From NCBI GenBank assembly GCA_025963645.1, contig JAOQAI010000019.1, forward strand, positions 1-36,123: a stretch of DNA of 36,123 bases. Direction: 5' to 3'. The position numbers were made by a program, and so were the translations under genes. Source of the stretch: Flaviaestuariibacter sp. (GTDB taxonomy: Bacteria > Bacteroidota > Bacteroidia > Chitinophagales > Chitinophagaceae). Below, piece by piece: positions 17,206 to 25,753 of this stretch; the stretch's first letter is position 1; every line of letters starts with the position of its first letter. The notes beneath the pieces are model-generated. The model was not told the origin of the DNA. It saw nothing but the letters and a program-made list of their open reading frames with translations, and made no database searches.

Positions 17206-17245
17206 GTTGAAATGTTGATAAGTTGATTGGTTGATAAGTAGAATG
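17206..17245 (+). repeat. Octad-word repeat after rsmH
   Basis: Directly after the rsmH stop codon there are five consecutive 8-nt words: GTTGAAAT, GTTGATAA, GTTGATTG, GTTGATAA, GTAGAATG. The same word family (GTTGATAA, GTTGATTC, GTTAATAA, GTTGAATG) follows ftsQ at 29422. Here no matching inverted arm is found downstream, so this is a one-armed copy. Confidence 0.7.
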
Positions 17246-17273
17246 CAGTTGGCGCGGTGCGAAATAGAATTAG

Positions 17274-17314
17274 AGAACGTACAAGTGTGCGACGCAACAA
17301 CAGCTCAATAGTAG
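17274..17314 (-). repeat. Dispersed 41-bp repeat, copy 1
   Basis: On the minus strand this reads CTACTATTGA...TGTTGCGTCGCACACTT...GTTCT. It matches 33091-33130 on the plus strand at 34 of 41 positions with one gap. The 17-bp core TGTTGCGTCGCACACTT is identical. It lies between rsmH and ftsL in the leader of ftsL, with copy 2 just past the end of the same gene cluster, in opposite orientation. Confidence 0.75.
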
Positions 17315-17349
17315 CAAACAGTTGATAATATAAATAAGAATTACAGTAA

Positions 17350-17715
17350 ATGGATGTAGCCAACAATACAGAAAATTCGCAAAACTCCCTTTCAGGGGAT
17401 GGGGGCAAACGCCGGCGCTGGAAGCAGGTGTTGAACTATGCATCTGTAGTGAAGCAAATGCCTTTCTTTTTATTTCTGTCAGCATTGGCAGTAGTGTATA
17501 TCTATAATGGTCACGCAGCGGATCGGCTGAACCGCGACATCGCAAAGACAACGAAAGAATTGAAAGAACTGGAATACGAATACAAAACCATCAAAGGCGA
17601 AGTGCTGTTCCGGAGCAAGCAAAGCGAGCTGGTAAAAGCGGTTGCGCCCTTGGGTTTGAAAGAAATGGCGACGGCGCCGATGGTATTAACTGATAACAAA
17701 AAAGAAAACAACTAA
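17350..17715 (+). CDS. ftsL: FtsL-like cell division protein
   Basis: A 121-residue bitopic membrane protein in the normal ftsL position between rsmH and ftsI. It has a basic cytoplasmic N-terminus (KRRRWKQ, about 20-26), one membrane helix at about 38-53 (FFLFLSALAVVYIYNG) and a periplasmic coiled coil (about 55-95, rich in L/K/E at heptad spacing). It should form a trimer with FtsQ and an FtsB-like partner and activate FtsWI. Sequence similarity to E. coli FtsL is slight, but it matches the FtsL-like family seen in Bacteroidota dcw clusters, so the call rests partly on position. No separate ftsB is seen here. The ftsI start follows 5 bp after the stop. Confidence 0.88.
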   Translation: MDVANNTENSQNSLSGDGGKRRRWKQVLNYASVVKQMPFFLFLSALAVVYIYNGHAADRLNRDIAKTTKELKELEYEYKTIKGEVLFRSKQSELVKAVAPLGLKEMATAPMVLTDNKKENN

Positions 17716-17720
17716 AGAGT

Positions 17721-19820
17721 TTGGAGATCAAACGCGACATATTGTGGAGAGTGTACCTGAGCTTTATCGGTATTGTACTACTAAGCCTGATAGTGTTGGG
17801 TCGTGCCTTTTATATCCAGCGGGTGCAAGGCTCCTATTGGCGCGGCATGAGTGACAGCCTGCACCAGAAGTTTATCGAGATGGATGCGGAACGTGGCACG
17901 ATCTACACGGAAGATGGCGAAATGCTTAGTACTTCCATTCCGTATTTCGATATCTATATGGACTTTGGCGCGGAAGGCCTACGTGATAAGAATGGCCTGC
18001 GTTTCAAAGAAAACTTGGATTCTTTTGCCCTTTCATTGGCAGGTCATTTTGGTGATAAAAGCAGTAACGATTATAAGCGGGATTTGAAACGGGCTTATAA
18101 CGAAGGCAACCGTTATTACCTGCTGCGTAAGAATTTGTCGTTTGAGGACTACAAGGCATTCCGCTCCTTTCCATTGGCTCGTTTAGGTAGGAACAGGAGT
18201 GGAGTGATTGTAGAAACAAATACGAAGCGCCTTAACCCATATGGTTTGCTGGCACGTCGGACCATTGGATTAGCACGTCAAAATGCACAGAATGTTGGAT
18301 TAGAAAGAACGTACGACAGCCTGCTGAAAGGGGCTACCGGTAAGCGTTTGGTGCGTTTTATCTCCGGCGGTGCTTATGTGCCGGTAGAGGGTTATGAGAT
18401 CGATCCGGAGAATGGAAAGGACATTATTACTACACTCGATATTAATATCCAGGACATCGCAGAGAATGCATTGATGAAAATGCTGGTGCAAAGCGGTTCG
18501 CAATACGGCACCTGCATTGTGATGGAAACAAAAACGGGCAAGATCAGGGCGATAGCCAATTTGGGTCAGGGTAAAAATGGCTATGATGAAGACCTGAATT
18601 ATGCGCTGCGTACCACGGAGCCGGGCTCTACCATCAAGCTAGCTACTTTATTGGCGGTGCTGGATGCAGGCAGCAGTAAAATTTCTGACCTGGTAGAAGT
18701 AGGAACGACGGGCAATGCCTATGTGGCTGTGCGGAATATCACCGATGCCGAACGTTCACCTAAACCCGTATTAACGGTGAAAGAATGCTTTGCGCATAGT
18801 TCTAACGTGGGCATGGCGAAGCTGGCATACAAAGCGTTTGCAGAAAACCCCGATGGCTTCAAATCCTACTTGAAAAAGTTTCATTTAGATAAGAAAACCG
18901 GTATCGGTTTGATTGGTGAAGAAGCCTCGGTATTGCCTCGCTGGAAGCGTAATAAGGAAGGTCTGCATGCCATGCTGACAATGAGTTTTGGCTATGCCAT
19001 TGAAGTAAGTCCCCTACATACGCTGATGCTTTATAATGCTATTGCCAACGACGGCAAAATGATGAAGCCTTACTTGGTAAGCAGCATTAAAACAAATGGT
19101 GTGCCGGTGCAAAGTTTTGAACCGACTGTATTGGACGCGGCTATCTGCAAGCCCCGTGTGGTAAAGGATGCACAAGCTGCTATGGAAGCGGTGGCCATTG
19201 AAGGAACTGCGAAAGAAGTCTTTAAAGATTCGCCTTTCCGGGTTGCTGGAAAAACTGGCACATCCCACGTTTCAGATGGTAAGATTGGTTATTCCAGTGG
19301 TATCTATCAAGCTTCTTTTGTTGGCTATTTTCCAGCTGATCGTCCGGAATACACTTGTATCGTAGTGGTAAGAACACAGCCGCATGCCGCACAGCATTAC
19401 GGCGGACAGTTAGCAGCGCCGGTTTTCAAAGAAGTAGCTACCAAGCTTTATGCGATGTATGTGCAGAAGAAAAGCGCTGCACCAATTCAAATAAAAAGGG
19501 ACAGCCTGCCCCGCACCTACACTGCTTTTGCACCTGATGTAAAAGATGTATTAAACGACTTGAATGTAAAGTATGCAGGCAAGTCAGAAGGCTGGAGCAC
19601 AGTAAACACCGCTAACGGTGGCACCCAACTGGCTTCATTAGCAGTCAACAAAAAGCAACTTCCGGATGTGCGCAATATGACCCTACGCGATGCGCTCTAT
19701 TTATTAGAGAACCTCAATCTAAAAGTAGTTGCGAAAGGAAGAGGCAAAGTGGTGATGCAGGATGTATTGCCAGGAACAACGATTACGAAAGGACAAACCG
19801 TAACGCTCTTATTAAACTAA
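17721..19820 (+). CDS. ftsI: Septal penicillin-binding protein, transpeptidase with C-terminal PASTA domain
   Basis: The D,D-transpeptidase that cross-links septal peptidoglycan with FtsW. The 699-residue protein has one membrane helix (about 10-30), a PBP dimerisation domain (about 55-220) and a transpeptidase domain (about 255-600) with the active Ser303 in STIK (303-306), SSN (360-362) and KTGTS (511-515). A single PASTA domain follows (about 640-699: LPDVRNMTLRDAL... ending GQTVTLLLN). The start appears to be TTG at 17721, preceded by AAAGAG; no in-frame ATG gives an intact membrane anchor. The stop overlaps the murE ATG (TAATG), so the genes are coupled. PASTA-bearing FtsI proteins are usual in Bacteroidota. 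Confidence 0.95.
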   Translation: MEIKRDILWRVYLSFIGIVLLSLIVLGRAFYIQRVQGSYWRGMSDSLHQKFIEMDAERGTIYTEDGEMLSTSIPYFDIYMDFGAEGLRDKNGLRFKENLDSFALSLAGHFGDKSSNDYKRDLKRAYNEGNRYYLLRKNLSFEDYKAFRSFPLARLGRNRSGVIVETNTKRLNPYGLLARRTIGLARQNAQNVGLERTYDSLLKGATGKRLVRFISGGAYVPVEGYEIDPENGKDIITTLDINIQDIAENALMKMLVQSGSQYGTCIVMETKTGKIRAIANLGQGKNGYDEDLNYALRTTEPGSTIKLATLLAVLDAGSSKISDLVEVGTTGNAYVAVRNITDAERSPKPVLTVKECFAHSSNVGMAKLAYKAFAENPDGFKSYLKKFHLDKKTGIGLIGEEASVLPRWKRNKEGLHAMLTMSFGYAIEVSPLHTLMLYNAIANDGKMMKPYLVSSIKTNGVPVQSFEPTVLDAAICKPRVVKDAQAAMEAVAIEGTAKEVFKDSPFRVAGKTGTSHVSDGKIGYSSGIYQASFVGYFPADRPEYTCIVVVRTQPHAAQHYGGQLAAPVFKEVATKLYAMYVQKKSAAPIQIKRDSLPRTYTAFAPDVKDVLNDLNVKYAGKSEGWSTVNTANGGTQLASLAVNKKQLPDVRNMTLRDALYLLENLNLKVVAKGRGKVVMQDVLPGTTITKGQTVTLLLN

Positions 19821-21286
19821 TGAAGAAGTTATCGGACATATTATATGGCGTGAAGCTGGCGGCTGTTAATGGCTCGACAGATATTGAAGTCGCCGGGGTG
19901 CAGATTGATTCCCGCAAGGTCGGTAAAGGAACACTGTTTGTCGCTGTGAAAGGCTCGGCTTCTGATGGTCATGCGTATATTTCAAAAGCAATTGAGCAAG
20001 GCGCAACCGCTGTCGTTTGCGAAACCTTACCAGCTGAAATGCCTGAAGGCGTTACGTTTATGAAAGTGACGAATAGCGCGGAAGCAGCTGGACAGGCAGC
20101 ACACACGTTCTACGATAGTCCTTCAGAAAAACTAAAGCTGGTTGGCGTTACCGGCACTAATGGAAAAACCACCATTGCTACTTTATTGTTCCAGTTGTTT
20201 ACGGGCTTAGGTTATAAATGCGGCTTGGTCAGTACCGTTGAAAATAAGATTGGAAATACGGTTATTCCGTCCACACATACAACACCGGATGCCGTAAGTC
20301 TCAATATTTTATTACAGCAAATGGTAGCCCAAGGTTGTGCCTACGCCTTTATGGAAGTGAGCTCTCATGCGGTTCATCAGCATCGGATCGCGGGCTTGCA
20401 ATTCACCGGTGCTTTGTTCTCGAATATCACGCACGACCATTTGGATTATCACAAAACTTTTGACGAATATATTAAAGCGAAAAAAGGCTTCTTTGATGGG
20501 TTGCCTGCATCTGCTTTTGCCATTACAAATGCGGATGATAAGCGCGGTGCAGTGATGCTCCAGAATACGGCTGCTAAAAAGCTAACCTATAGTTTAAAAA
20601 CGCTTGCCGATTTTAAAGGAAAGATTTTAGATAACGGATTGACCGGTTTGATGATGACGGTGAATGAGCAGGAAGTTCATTTCCGTATGATCGGTGAGTT
20701 CAATGCCTATAATCTCTTGGCGGTTTATGGCGCAGCTGTTTCGCTTGGCGAAGAGAAGCAACAAGTGTTGCAGGTGCTTAGCAACCTTACCGGCGCCGAA
20801 GGTCGGTTTGACTATATCGTATCAGCGAAGGATAAGGTACTAGGCATTGTGGATTATGCGCACACTCCGGATGCATTGGTAAATGTATTGGCTACTATAA
20901 AAAAATTAAAGCGCGGTTTTGAAACCGTGATTACAGTGGTGGGTTGCGGTGGCGATCGTGATAGAACGAAGCGGCCAGTGATGGGCGAGGTAGCCTGCGA
21001 GCATAGCGACAAGGTCATCTTCACCAGTGATAACCCGCGTAGCGAAGATCCTGCACAAATATTAGCTGACATGGAAGAAGGCTTGCCGGCTTCTGCAAAG
21101 CGGAAATTTATTTCTATGCCGGACAGGGCACAAGCGATCAAGACGGCAGTGAGCATGGCAGGACAAGACGATATCATTCTTATTGCCGGAAAAGGACATG
21201 AAAAATACCAGGACATCAAGGGTGTAAAGCATCATTTTGATGACAAGGAAATATTGAAGGAAATGTTTGAACTGTTGGATAAATAA
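19820..21286 (+). CDS. murE: UDP-MurNAc-L-alanyl-D-glutamate--meso-DAP ligase
   Basis: Adds the third residue of the peptidoglycan stem peptide in the cytoplasm. The 488-residue protein has the N-terminal UDP-binding segment with DSRKV (30-34), the P-loop TGTNGKTT (111-118), the TTPDA segment, EVSSHA (179-184), the YHKTFDEYIKAKKGFF segment that includes the carbamylated-lysine region (about 210-225) and, in the C-terminal domain, DNPR (404-407). The DNPR motif marks specificity for meso-diaminopimelate, so the organism has A1-gamma-type peptidoglycan. The ATG overlaps the ftsI stop codon. A 17-bp gap leads to mraY. Confidence 0.97.
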   Translation: MKKLSDILYGVKLAAVNGSTDIEVAGVQIDSRKVGKGTLFVAVKGSASDGHAYISKAIEQGATAVVCETLPAEMPEGVTFMKVTNSAEAAGQAAHTFYDSPSEKLKLVGVTGTNGKTTIATLLFQLFTGLGYKCGLVSTVENKIGNTVIPSTHTTPDAVSLNILLQQMVAQGCAYAFMEVSSHAVHQHRIAGLQFTGALFSNITHDHLDYHKTFDEYIKAKKGFFDGLPASAFAITNADDKRGAVMLQNTAAKKLTYSLKTLADFKGKILDNGLTGLMMTVNEQEVHFRMIGEFNAYNLLAVYGAAVSLGEEKQQVLQVLSNLTGAEGRFDYIVSAKDKVLGIVDYAHTPDALVNVLATIKKLKRGFETVITVVGCGGDRDRTKRPVMGEVACEHSDKVIFTSDNPRSEDPAQILADMEEGLPASAKRKFISMPDRAQAIKTAVSMAGQDDIILIAGKGHEKYQDIKGVKHHFDDKEILKEMFELLDK

Positions 21287-21303
21287 TTTTTTGAAGTAAC
21301 AAT

Positions 21304-22581
21304 ATGCTGTATCACTTATTTGAATGGTTTAGAGCTGAAGGCATCCGTTTCCCAGGAAGCGCGGTGTTCCAGTTCATCACCTTCCGGGTGTTACTGGCTG
21401 TATTGTTGTCCCTGTTCATTACAACCGTATACGGAAAGCGCCTGATCAATTATTTACAAAAGAAGCAGATCGGCGAATCCGTTAGAGAGTTAGGCTTGGT
21501 AGGTGAACAGCAGAAGAAGGGTACGCCAACAATGGGTGGGATCATCATCATCCTTGCGATTCTTATTCCTACATTATTATTAGCAGATCTCACAAAAGTT
21601 TATATCCGCCTCATGATCTTTTGCACGATCTGGTTAGGTGTAATTGGCTTCATTGACGATTACATGAAGATCCGTGCAAAGAAGATTGCACTGGCAAAAG
21701 GCGAAAAATATAAGAAGTCTGATAGTGATGGATTAGCAGGCTGGTTCAAGGTTTTTGGACAACTGGCGTTGGGTGTTACCGTTGGCTGTACGCTTTGGTT
21801 CAATAGCAACGTGCAGACCTGGAGAGAATTTCAAGGCACACCTACAACACAAACCGGGATTGTTTACACAAGAGTGATCAATGGTCAAACGAAATATTTT
21901 GTTCCGACAAAGGATGTAGTGACCACGATTCCATTTGTAAAAAACCATGAGTTTAATTATGCCAAACTATTGCCTGCCGGCTTGAGAGAATATGCTTGGG
22001 TACTCTATATCCTGATCGTCATCATAATCATTATTGCTGTATCGAATGGCGCTAACCTCACGGATGGCTTGGATGGTTTAGCAACCGGTACATCTGCCAT
22101 CATTAGCGTTTGTCTTGGCATATTCGCATACGCCAGTGGAAGTCTCATTTTTGCGGACTACCTGAACATCATGTATATCCCGAACCTCGGCGAGCTATCC
22201 ATTTTTATTGGGGCTATGATCGGTGGTTGTGTGGGCTTCTTATGGTACAACTCGTATCCGGCGCAGGTTTTCATGGGCGATACGGGCAGCTTGACGCTTG
22301 GCGGATTGATCGCGGCACTGGCCATTATTGTTCATAAAGAATTATTGATCCCGATTTTTTGCGGTGTTTTCTTAGTCGAAAATTTAAGTGTGATGCTGCA
22401 GGTGGGGTATTTCAAATACACGAAAAAAAGATTTGGTGTTGGAAAGCGCATTTTATTAATGAGCCCACTCCATCACCATTACCAAAAGAGGGGATATCAC
22501 GAAGCAAAAATTGTAACGCGGTTCTGGATCGTCACCATTCTGTGTGTGGTCTTCGCCATTGTTACGTTGAAGCTTCGCTAA
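21304..22581 (+). CDS. mraY: Phospho-MurNAc-pentapeptide transferase
   Basis: The integral membrane enzyme that makes lipid I from UDP-MurNAc-pentapeptide and undecaprenyl phosphate. The 425-residue protein has about ten membrane helices and the conserved sites TPTMGG (74-79), FIDDY (116-120), [10 protein letters not shown] (251-260), MGDTGS (about 325-330) and [10 protein letters not shown] near the C-terminus. It is about 65 residues longer than the E. coli enzyme. Most of the excess is a polar loop at about 168-225 ([11 protein letters not shown] to NYAKLLP) between membrane helices, an insertion also known from other Bacteroidota MraY proteins. The murD ATG follows after 83 bp, in which I see no feature. 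Confidence 0.97.
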   Translation: MLYHLFEWFRAEGIRFPGSAVFQFITFRVLLAVLLSLFITTVYGKRLINYLQKKQIGESVRELGLVGEQQKKGTPTMGGIIIILAILIPTLLLADLTKVYIRLMIFCTIWLGVIGFIDDYMKIRAKKIALAKGEKYKKSDSDGLAGWFKVFGQLALGVTVGCTLWFNSNVQTWREFQGTPTTQTGIVYTRVINGQTKYFVPTKDVVTTIPFVKNHEFNYAKLLPAGLREYAWVLYILIVIIIIIAVSNGANLTDGLDGLATGTSAIISVCLGIFAYASGSLIFADYLNIMYIPNLGELSIFIGAMIGGCVGFLWYNSYPAQVFMGDTGSLTLGGLIAALAIIVHKELLIPIFCGVFLVENLSVMLQVGYFKYTKKRFGVGKRILLMSPLHHHYQKRGYHEAKIVTRFWIVTILCVVFAIVTLKLR

Positions 22582-22664
22582 TAGATTACAATGGAAAACT
22601 GCCTTATGAATGGGAATGCAATAGTGATGAAGAACCAGATTTTTTCTGTACCCGATTGAAAGCT

Positions 22665-24002
22665 ATGCAGAAACGTTTGGTCATATTAGGCGGAGGCGAA
22701 AGTGGTGTGGGAGCAGCGCTATTAGGAAAACAAAAAGGCTATGATGTTTTCCTGTTTGATGAAAGTTCTTTGAAGGAAGGTTATCGTGCGGAACTGAAAA
22801 GTGCGGGGATTCCATTTGCCGAAGCCGAAGTGGAGGAGCAGTTGATCTTATCTGCTACCGAGGTGGTGAAGAGTCCTGGCATTCCGGAAAAGAATGCTTG
22901 GGTGAAAAAAATTAGGGCAGCTGGCATTCCGGTGATTGGCGAAATCGAACTGGCTTACCGCTACAAAGGCGACAGCAGGATCATCGCGATCACGGGCAGC
23001 AACGGGAAGTCAACGACCACGGCGTTGATCTATCATATCTGCAGAACGGCAGGCTTGGATTGTGCGCTGGTTGGTAACATCGGTTACTCGTTCGCGAAGC
23101 AAGTTGTCGAAGATCCAAAGCCCTTATACGTCGCGGAGATCAGCTCTTTTCAGTTAGACGATATCGTCACGTTTCGACCTGATGTAGCGCTGTTGATCAA
23201 TATCACAGAAGACCATCTGGACCGGTACGATTACAAATTCGAGAACTACATCAACAGTAAGTTTCGGATTGCACAAAACCAGACTTCAAGCGATTATTTC
23301 ATCTACAATTTGGATGATGAGGTGATCATGAATCATGTAAATAAAGTTCAGAACAACATAAAAAAATTACCAATGAGTATGAAGCAGAAAGTGGAAGAGG
23401 GCGGTTACATCAACGAAAATGAGTTACACATTAATGTAAATGGTGAACAGCAGCAAATGAGCATTTATGATTTTGCATTAAAGGGAAAACACAATCAATA
23501 CAATACCATGGCAGCAGGTGTGGCGGGAGCAACGATGGATATACGGAAGAACAAGATTCGTGAAGCGGTGCAAACTTTCCAAAGCCTGGAGCACCGGATG
23601 GAATCTGTGTCTCTGGTGCGTGGAGTTGAATTTATCAACGACAGCAAAGCTACCAATGTAAACTCTACCTGGTATGCACTGGAGAGTATGACCAAGCCAA
23701 CTGTATTGATTCTTGGTGGTGTAGATAAGGGAAACGATTATTCATTGATCCAGGAGTTGGTGAAAGAAAAAGTAAAAGCGATCGTGTGCCTGGGCATCGA
23801 TAATAAAAAGATAGAAGACGCTTTTGGAGCTGACATAAAAGTGGTAAGTACTGCCAGTGCTGAACGGGCCGTACAAGCCTCTTTTGAGCTAGCAACAGTA
23901 GGCGATGCCGTTTTATTAAGCCCGGCCTGCGCCTCTTTCGATCTGTTTAAAAATTACGAAGACCGCGGAAAGCAATTTAAAGAAGCAGTGAAAAGCCTGT
24001 AG
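22665..24002 (+). CDS. murD: UDP-N-acetylmuramoylalanine--D-glutamate ligase
   Basis: Adds D-glutamate to UDP-MurNAc-L-Ala. The chosen start MQKRLVILGGGESGVG (ATG 22665) gives 445 residues. The open frame extends upstream into mraY, but the extra 102 codons are mraY in another frame and do not resemble murD. Seen are the N-terminal Rossmann-like GGGESGVGAALL (9-20), KSPGIP (69-74), the P-loop TGSNGKSTT (110-118), EISSFQLD, NITEDHLDRY and FINDSKATN, and the C-terminal SPACASFDLFKNYEDRG. The stop codon TAG (24000-24002) shares its last two bases with the left arm of the inverted repeat that encloses the next gene. Confidence 0.96.
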   Translation: MQKRLVILGGGESGVGAALLGKQKGYDVFLFDESSLKEGYRAELKSAGIPFAEAEVEEQLILSATEVVKSPGIPEKNAWVKKIRAAGIPVIGEIELAYRYKGDSRIIAITGSNGKSTTTALIYHICRTAGLDCALVGNIGYSFAKQVVEDPKPLYVAEISSFQLDDIVTFRPDVALLINITEDHLDRYDYKFENYINSKFRIAQNQTSSDYFIYNLDDEVIMNHVNKVQNNIKKLPMSMKQKVEEGGYINENELHINVNGEQQQMSIYDFALKGKHNQYNTMAAGVAGATMDIRKNKIREAVQTFQSLEHRMESVSLVRGVEFINDSKATNVNSTWYALESMTKPTVLILGGVDKGNDYSLIQELVKEKVKAIVCLGIDNKKIEDAFGADIKVVSTASAERAVQASFELATVGDAVLLSPACASFDLFKNYEDRGKQFKEAVKSL

Positions 24003-24029
24003 TTGGCAGTAATAAATTAGCAGTTAGCA
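24001..24029 (+). repeat. Left arm of the inverted repeat enclosing the four-helix-bundle gene
   Basis: A 29-nt arm made of 7-nt words: AGTTGGC, AGTAATA, AATTAGC, AGTTAGC, A. Its reverse complement matches the right arm (24401-24429) at 25 of 29 positions with no gap. It begins within the murD stop codon and ends directly before the ATG at 24030. Confidence 0.88.
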
Positions 24030-24398
24030 ATGGCCGTTTATAAAGAACTTTTAGTGTATAAGAAAGCATTCAGTTTAGCTCTGGAAATTCAGGCAGTTTC
24101 GAAGGCGTTTCCAATGGAAGAAAAGTTTGCTCTTACGGATCAAATGAGGAGAAGTTCACGATCAGTATGTGCAAACTTGGCAGAAGGATTCAGGAAGTTG
24201 AGATACAGGGCTCACTTTGTTTCAAAGCTTACTGATGCAGATATGGAAAATTCGGAAACGGGCGTTTGGTTGGAGTTCAGTTTTGCATTTGGTTATTTAT
24301 CGGAAGAAAGGTATCAAGACTTAATGAATAGAAACGAAGAAATTGGACGACTGTTATTTCACATCATTGAAAACCCAGAGAAATATGGTGTTAAGTAG
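24030..24398 (+). CDS. Four-helix-bundle protein (23S rRNA intervening-sequence / S23 family)
   Basis: A 122-residue protein of the family first found inside 23S rRNA intervening sequences and now known at many loci in Bacteroidota. The family pattern is clear: LLVYKKAFSLALEI (7-20), FPMEEKFALTDQMRRSSRS (27-45), VCANLAEGFRK (46-56), ETGVWLEFSFAFGYLSEERY (about 76-95) and IGRLLFHIIENPEKYG. Four amphipathic helices are expected, and relatives form ring-shaped oligomers. The function is not established; a relative (Avd) assists diversity-generating retroelements, but no reverse transcriptase is present here. The ORF exactly fills the space between two 29-nt inverted arms and interrupts the otherwise tight murD-ftsW junction, so it looks like an inserted unit. 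Confidence 0.93.
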   Translation: MAVYKELLVYKKAFSLALEIQAVSKAFPMEEKFALTDQMRRSSRSVCANLAEGFRKLRYRAHFVSKLTDADMENSETGVWLEFSFAFGYLSEERYQDLMNRNEEIGRLLFHIIENPEKYGVK

Positions 24399-24400
24399 GA

Positions 24401-24429
24401 TGCTAACTGCAAATTACTAACTGCCAACT
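24401..24429 (-). repeat. Right arm of the inverted repeat enclosing the four-helix-bundle gene
   Basis: On the minus strand it reads AGTTGGC, AGTTAGT, AATTTGC, AGTTAGC, A, matching the left arm at 25 of 29 positions. It starts 2 bp after the four-helix stop codon and ends 7 bp before the ftsW ATG. The 16 bases ATGCTAACTGCAAATT (24400-24415) recur exactly in the right arm of the empty hairpin after ftsA. Confidence 0.88.
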
Positions 24430-24436
24430 TTTAATT

Positions 24437-25753
24437 ATGAGCCAAGTAGCTGACATATCATTTTCAGATTTAGCCAAAAGTGCCAACCCGCTCAAGAAGA
24501 CGAAAGGGGATAAAGTGATTTGGGCCCTAGTGGGTTTGTTGGTCTTAGTGTCGTTGTTGGTCGTTTACAGCGCTACGGGTTCGCTTGCCTATAAGATGTA
24601 TAAGGGTAATACCGAGGTGTATCTTTTCAAGCAGATCGTTTTCATCGGTATTGGTTTTTGCGTTATCTATTTTGCGCACCTGGTCAATTACACTATCTAT
24701 TCACGGATAGCGAAGGTGCTCTTCTTGCTTTCTATACCGTTGTTGATTTACACTTTATTTTTTGGTGTAACGCTCAACGAGGGAAGCCGCTGGATCAAGC
24801 TGCCGATCATCAATATGACGATGCAAACTTCCGATCTGGCGAAGCTTGCATTATTTATGTACCTGGCCCGTTTGCTAAGCCGTAAGCAAAACCAGATTAA
24901 GAGTTTCAAGAAAGGCTTTTTGCCGGTGATGATTCCAGTAGCGGCTACTTGTATGCTGATTGCGCCGGCTAACTTATCTACTGCACTGCTATTGGGTTCA
25001 AGTTGCATGTTGCTTCTGTTTATCGGACGTGTCAGCACTAAGCATTTATTGATGACCATTGGACTGGCTGCCATTCCCGTGGTAATGTTGGTAACGGCGG
25101 CCATGGTGAAACACAAGTCTGGTGATGGAGAAGAAGTGGCGGCCACGCAAGAAAAATCCTCCCGCTTAACAGCCCGTGTTACTACCTGGATCAGCCGCGT
25201 GGAAAATTTCATGTATGGTAGCAAGGAAGTAAATGCCGATAACTCTTACCAAGCAAACCAGGCATCAATCGCTATTGCAAATGGTGAATTTTTTGGATTA
25301 GGTCCGGGTAATAGTACACAACGGAATTTCTTACCGCAGGCCTATAACGACTTTATCTATTCCATCATCATGGAAGAATACGGTTTGGTAGGCGGTGCGT
25401 TTATCATATTTATTTACCTCGCATTTTTATATCGAAGCATCCGGTTATACAAACGTTGTCCTTATGCATTCGGAGCCTTCTTGGCATTAGGATTAAGCTT
25501 CACATTGGTATTGCAAGCCATGGCTAACATGGCGGTGAACGTTGGGCTTTTCCCGGTAACGGGTGTGACCCTTCCCTTGGTAAGTATGGGAGGAAGTAGT
25601 TTCTTATTTACGTGTTTGTCCATCGGAATTATATTAAGCGTAGCCCGCAATGTAGAGCAATTAGAAGGAAAGCGGGAACGCAGCGAAGCTGCGGCTCGTA
25701 AAAAAGAAGCCGCTGAAGAAGAAGAAGTTGAAGAGGAATTAGAAGAAGCATGA
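24437..25753 (+). CDS. ftsW: Septal peptidoglycan polymerase FtsW (SEDS family)
   Basis: The glycosyltransferase that polymerises lipid II at the septum together with FtsI. The 438-residue protein has about ten membrane helices (first at about 30-47) and typical SEDS segments: LNEGSRWIKLP (about 115-125), QTSDLAKLALFMYLAR, a GPGNSTQRNFLPQAYNDFIYSIIMEEYGLVGG region (about 290-320) and TGVTLPLVSMGGSSFL (about 375-390). The C-terminus is a charged tail very rich in Glu (KKEAAEEEEVEEELEEA). A long extracytoplasmic loop lies at about 230-280. The stop overlaps the murG start (ATGA). The ATG is 7 bp from the inverted-repeat arm, so the initiation region could be drawn into the hairpin. Confidence 0.96.
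   Translation: MSQVADISFSDLAKSANPLKKTKGDKVIWALVGLLVLVSLLVVYSATGSLAYKMYKGNTEVYLFKQIVFIGIGFCVIYFAHLVNYTIYSRIAKVLFLLSIPLLIYTLFFGVTLNEGSRWIKLPIINMTMQTSDLAKLALFMYLARLLSRKQNQIKSFKKGFLPVMIPVAATCMLIAPANLSTALLLGSSCMLLLFIGRVSTKHLLMTIGLAAIPVVMLVTAAMVKHKSGDGEEVAATQEKSSRLTARVTTWISRVENFMYGSKEVNADNSYQANQASIAIANGEFFGLGPGNSTQRNFLPQAYNDFIYSIIMEEYGLVGGAFIIFIYLAFLYRSIRLYKRCPYAFGAFLALGLSFTLVLQAMANMAVNVGLFPVTGVTLPLVSMGGSSFLFTCLSIGIILSVARNVEQLEGKRERSEAAARKKEAAEEEEVEEELEEA

Noticed and set aside
17206..17349. Short tandem words as a CRISPR-like array
   Set aside because: The words are 8 nt, degenerate and contiguous, with no unique spacers.
22359..22664. Upstream extension of murD by 102 codons
   Set aside because: These codons overlap mraY in another frame and do not resemble MurD; the family start MQKRLVILGGGESG is at 22665.
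24030..24398. Four-helix-bundle protein as the Avd accessory of a diversity-generating retroelement
   Set aside because: No reverse transcriptase, template repeat or variable-repeat target is present in the window.
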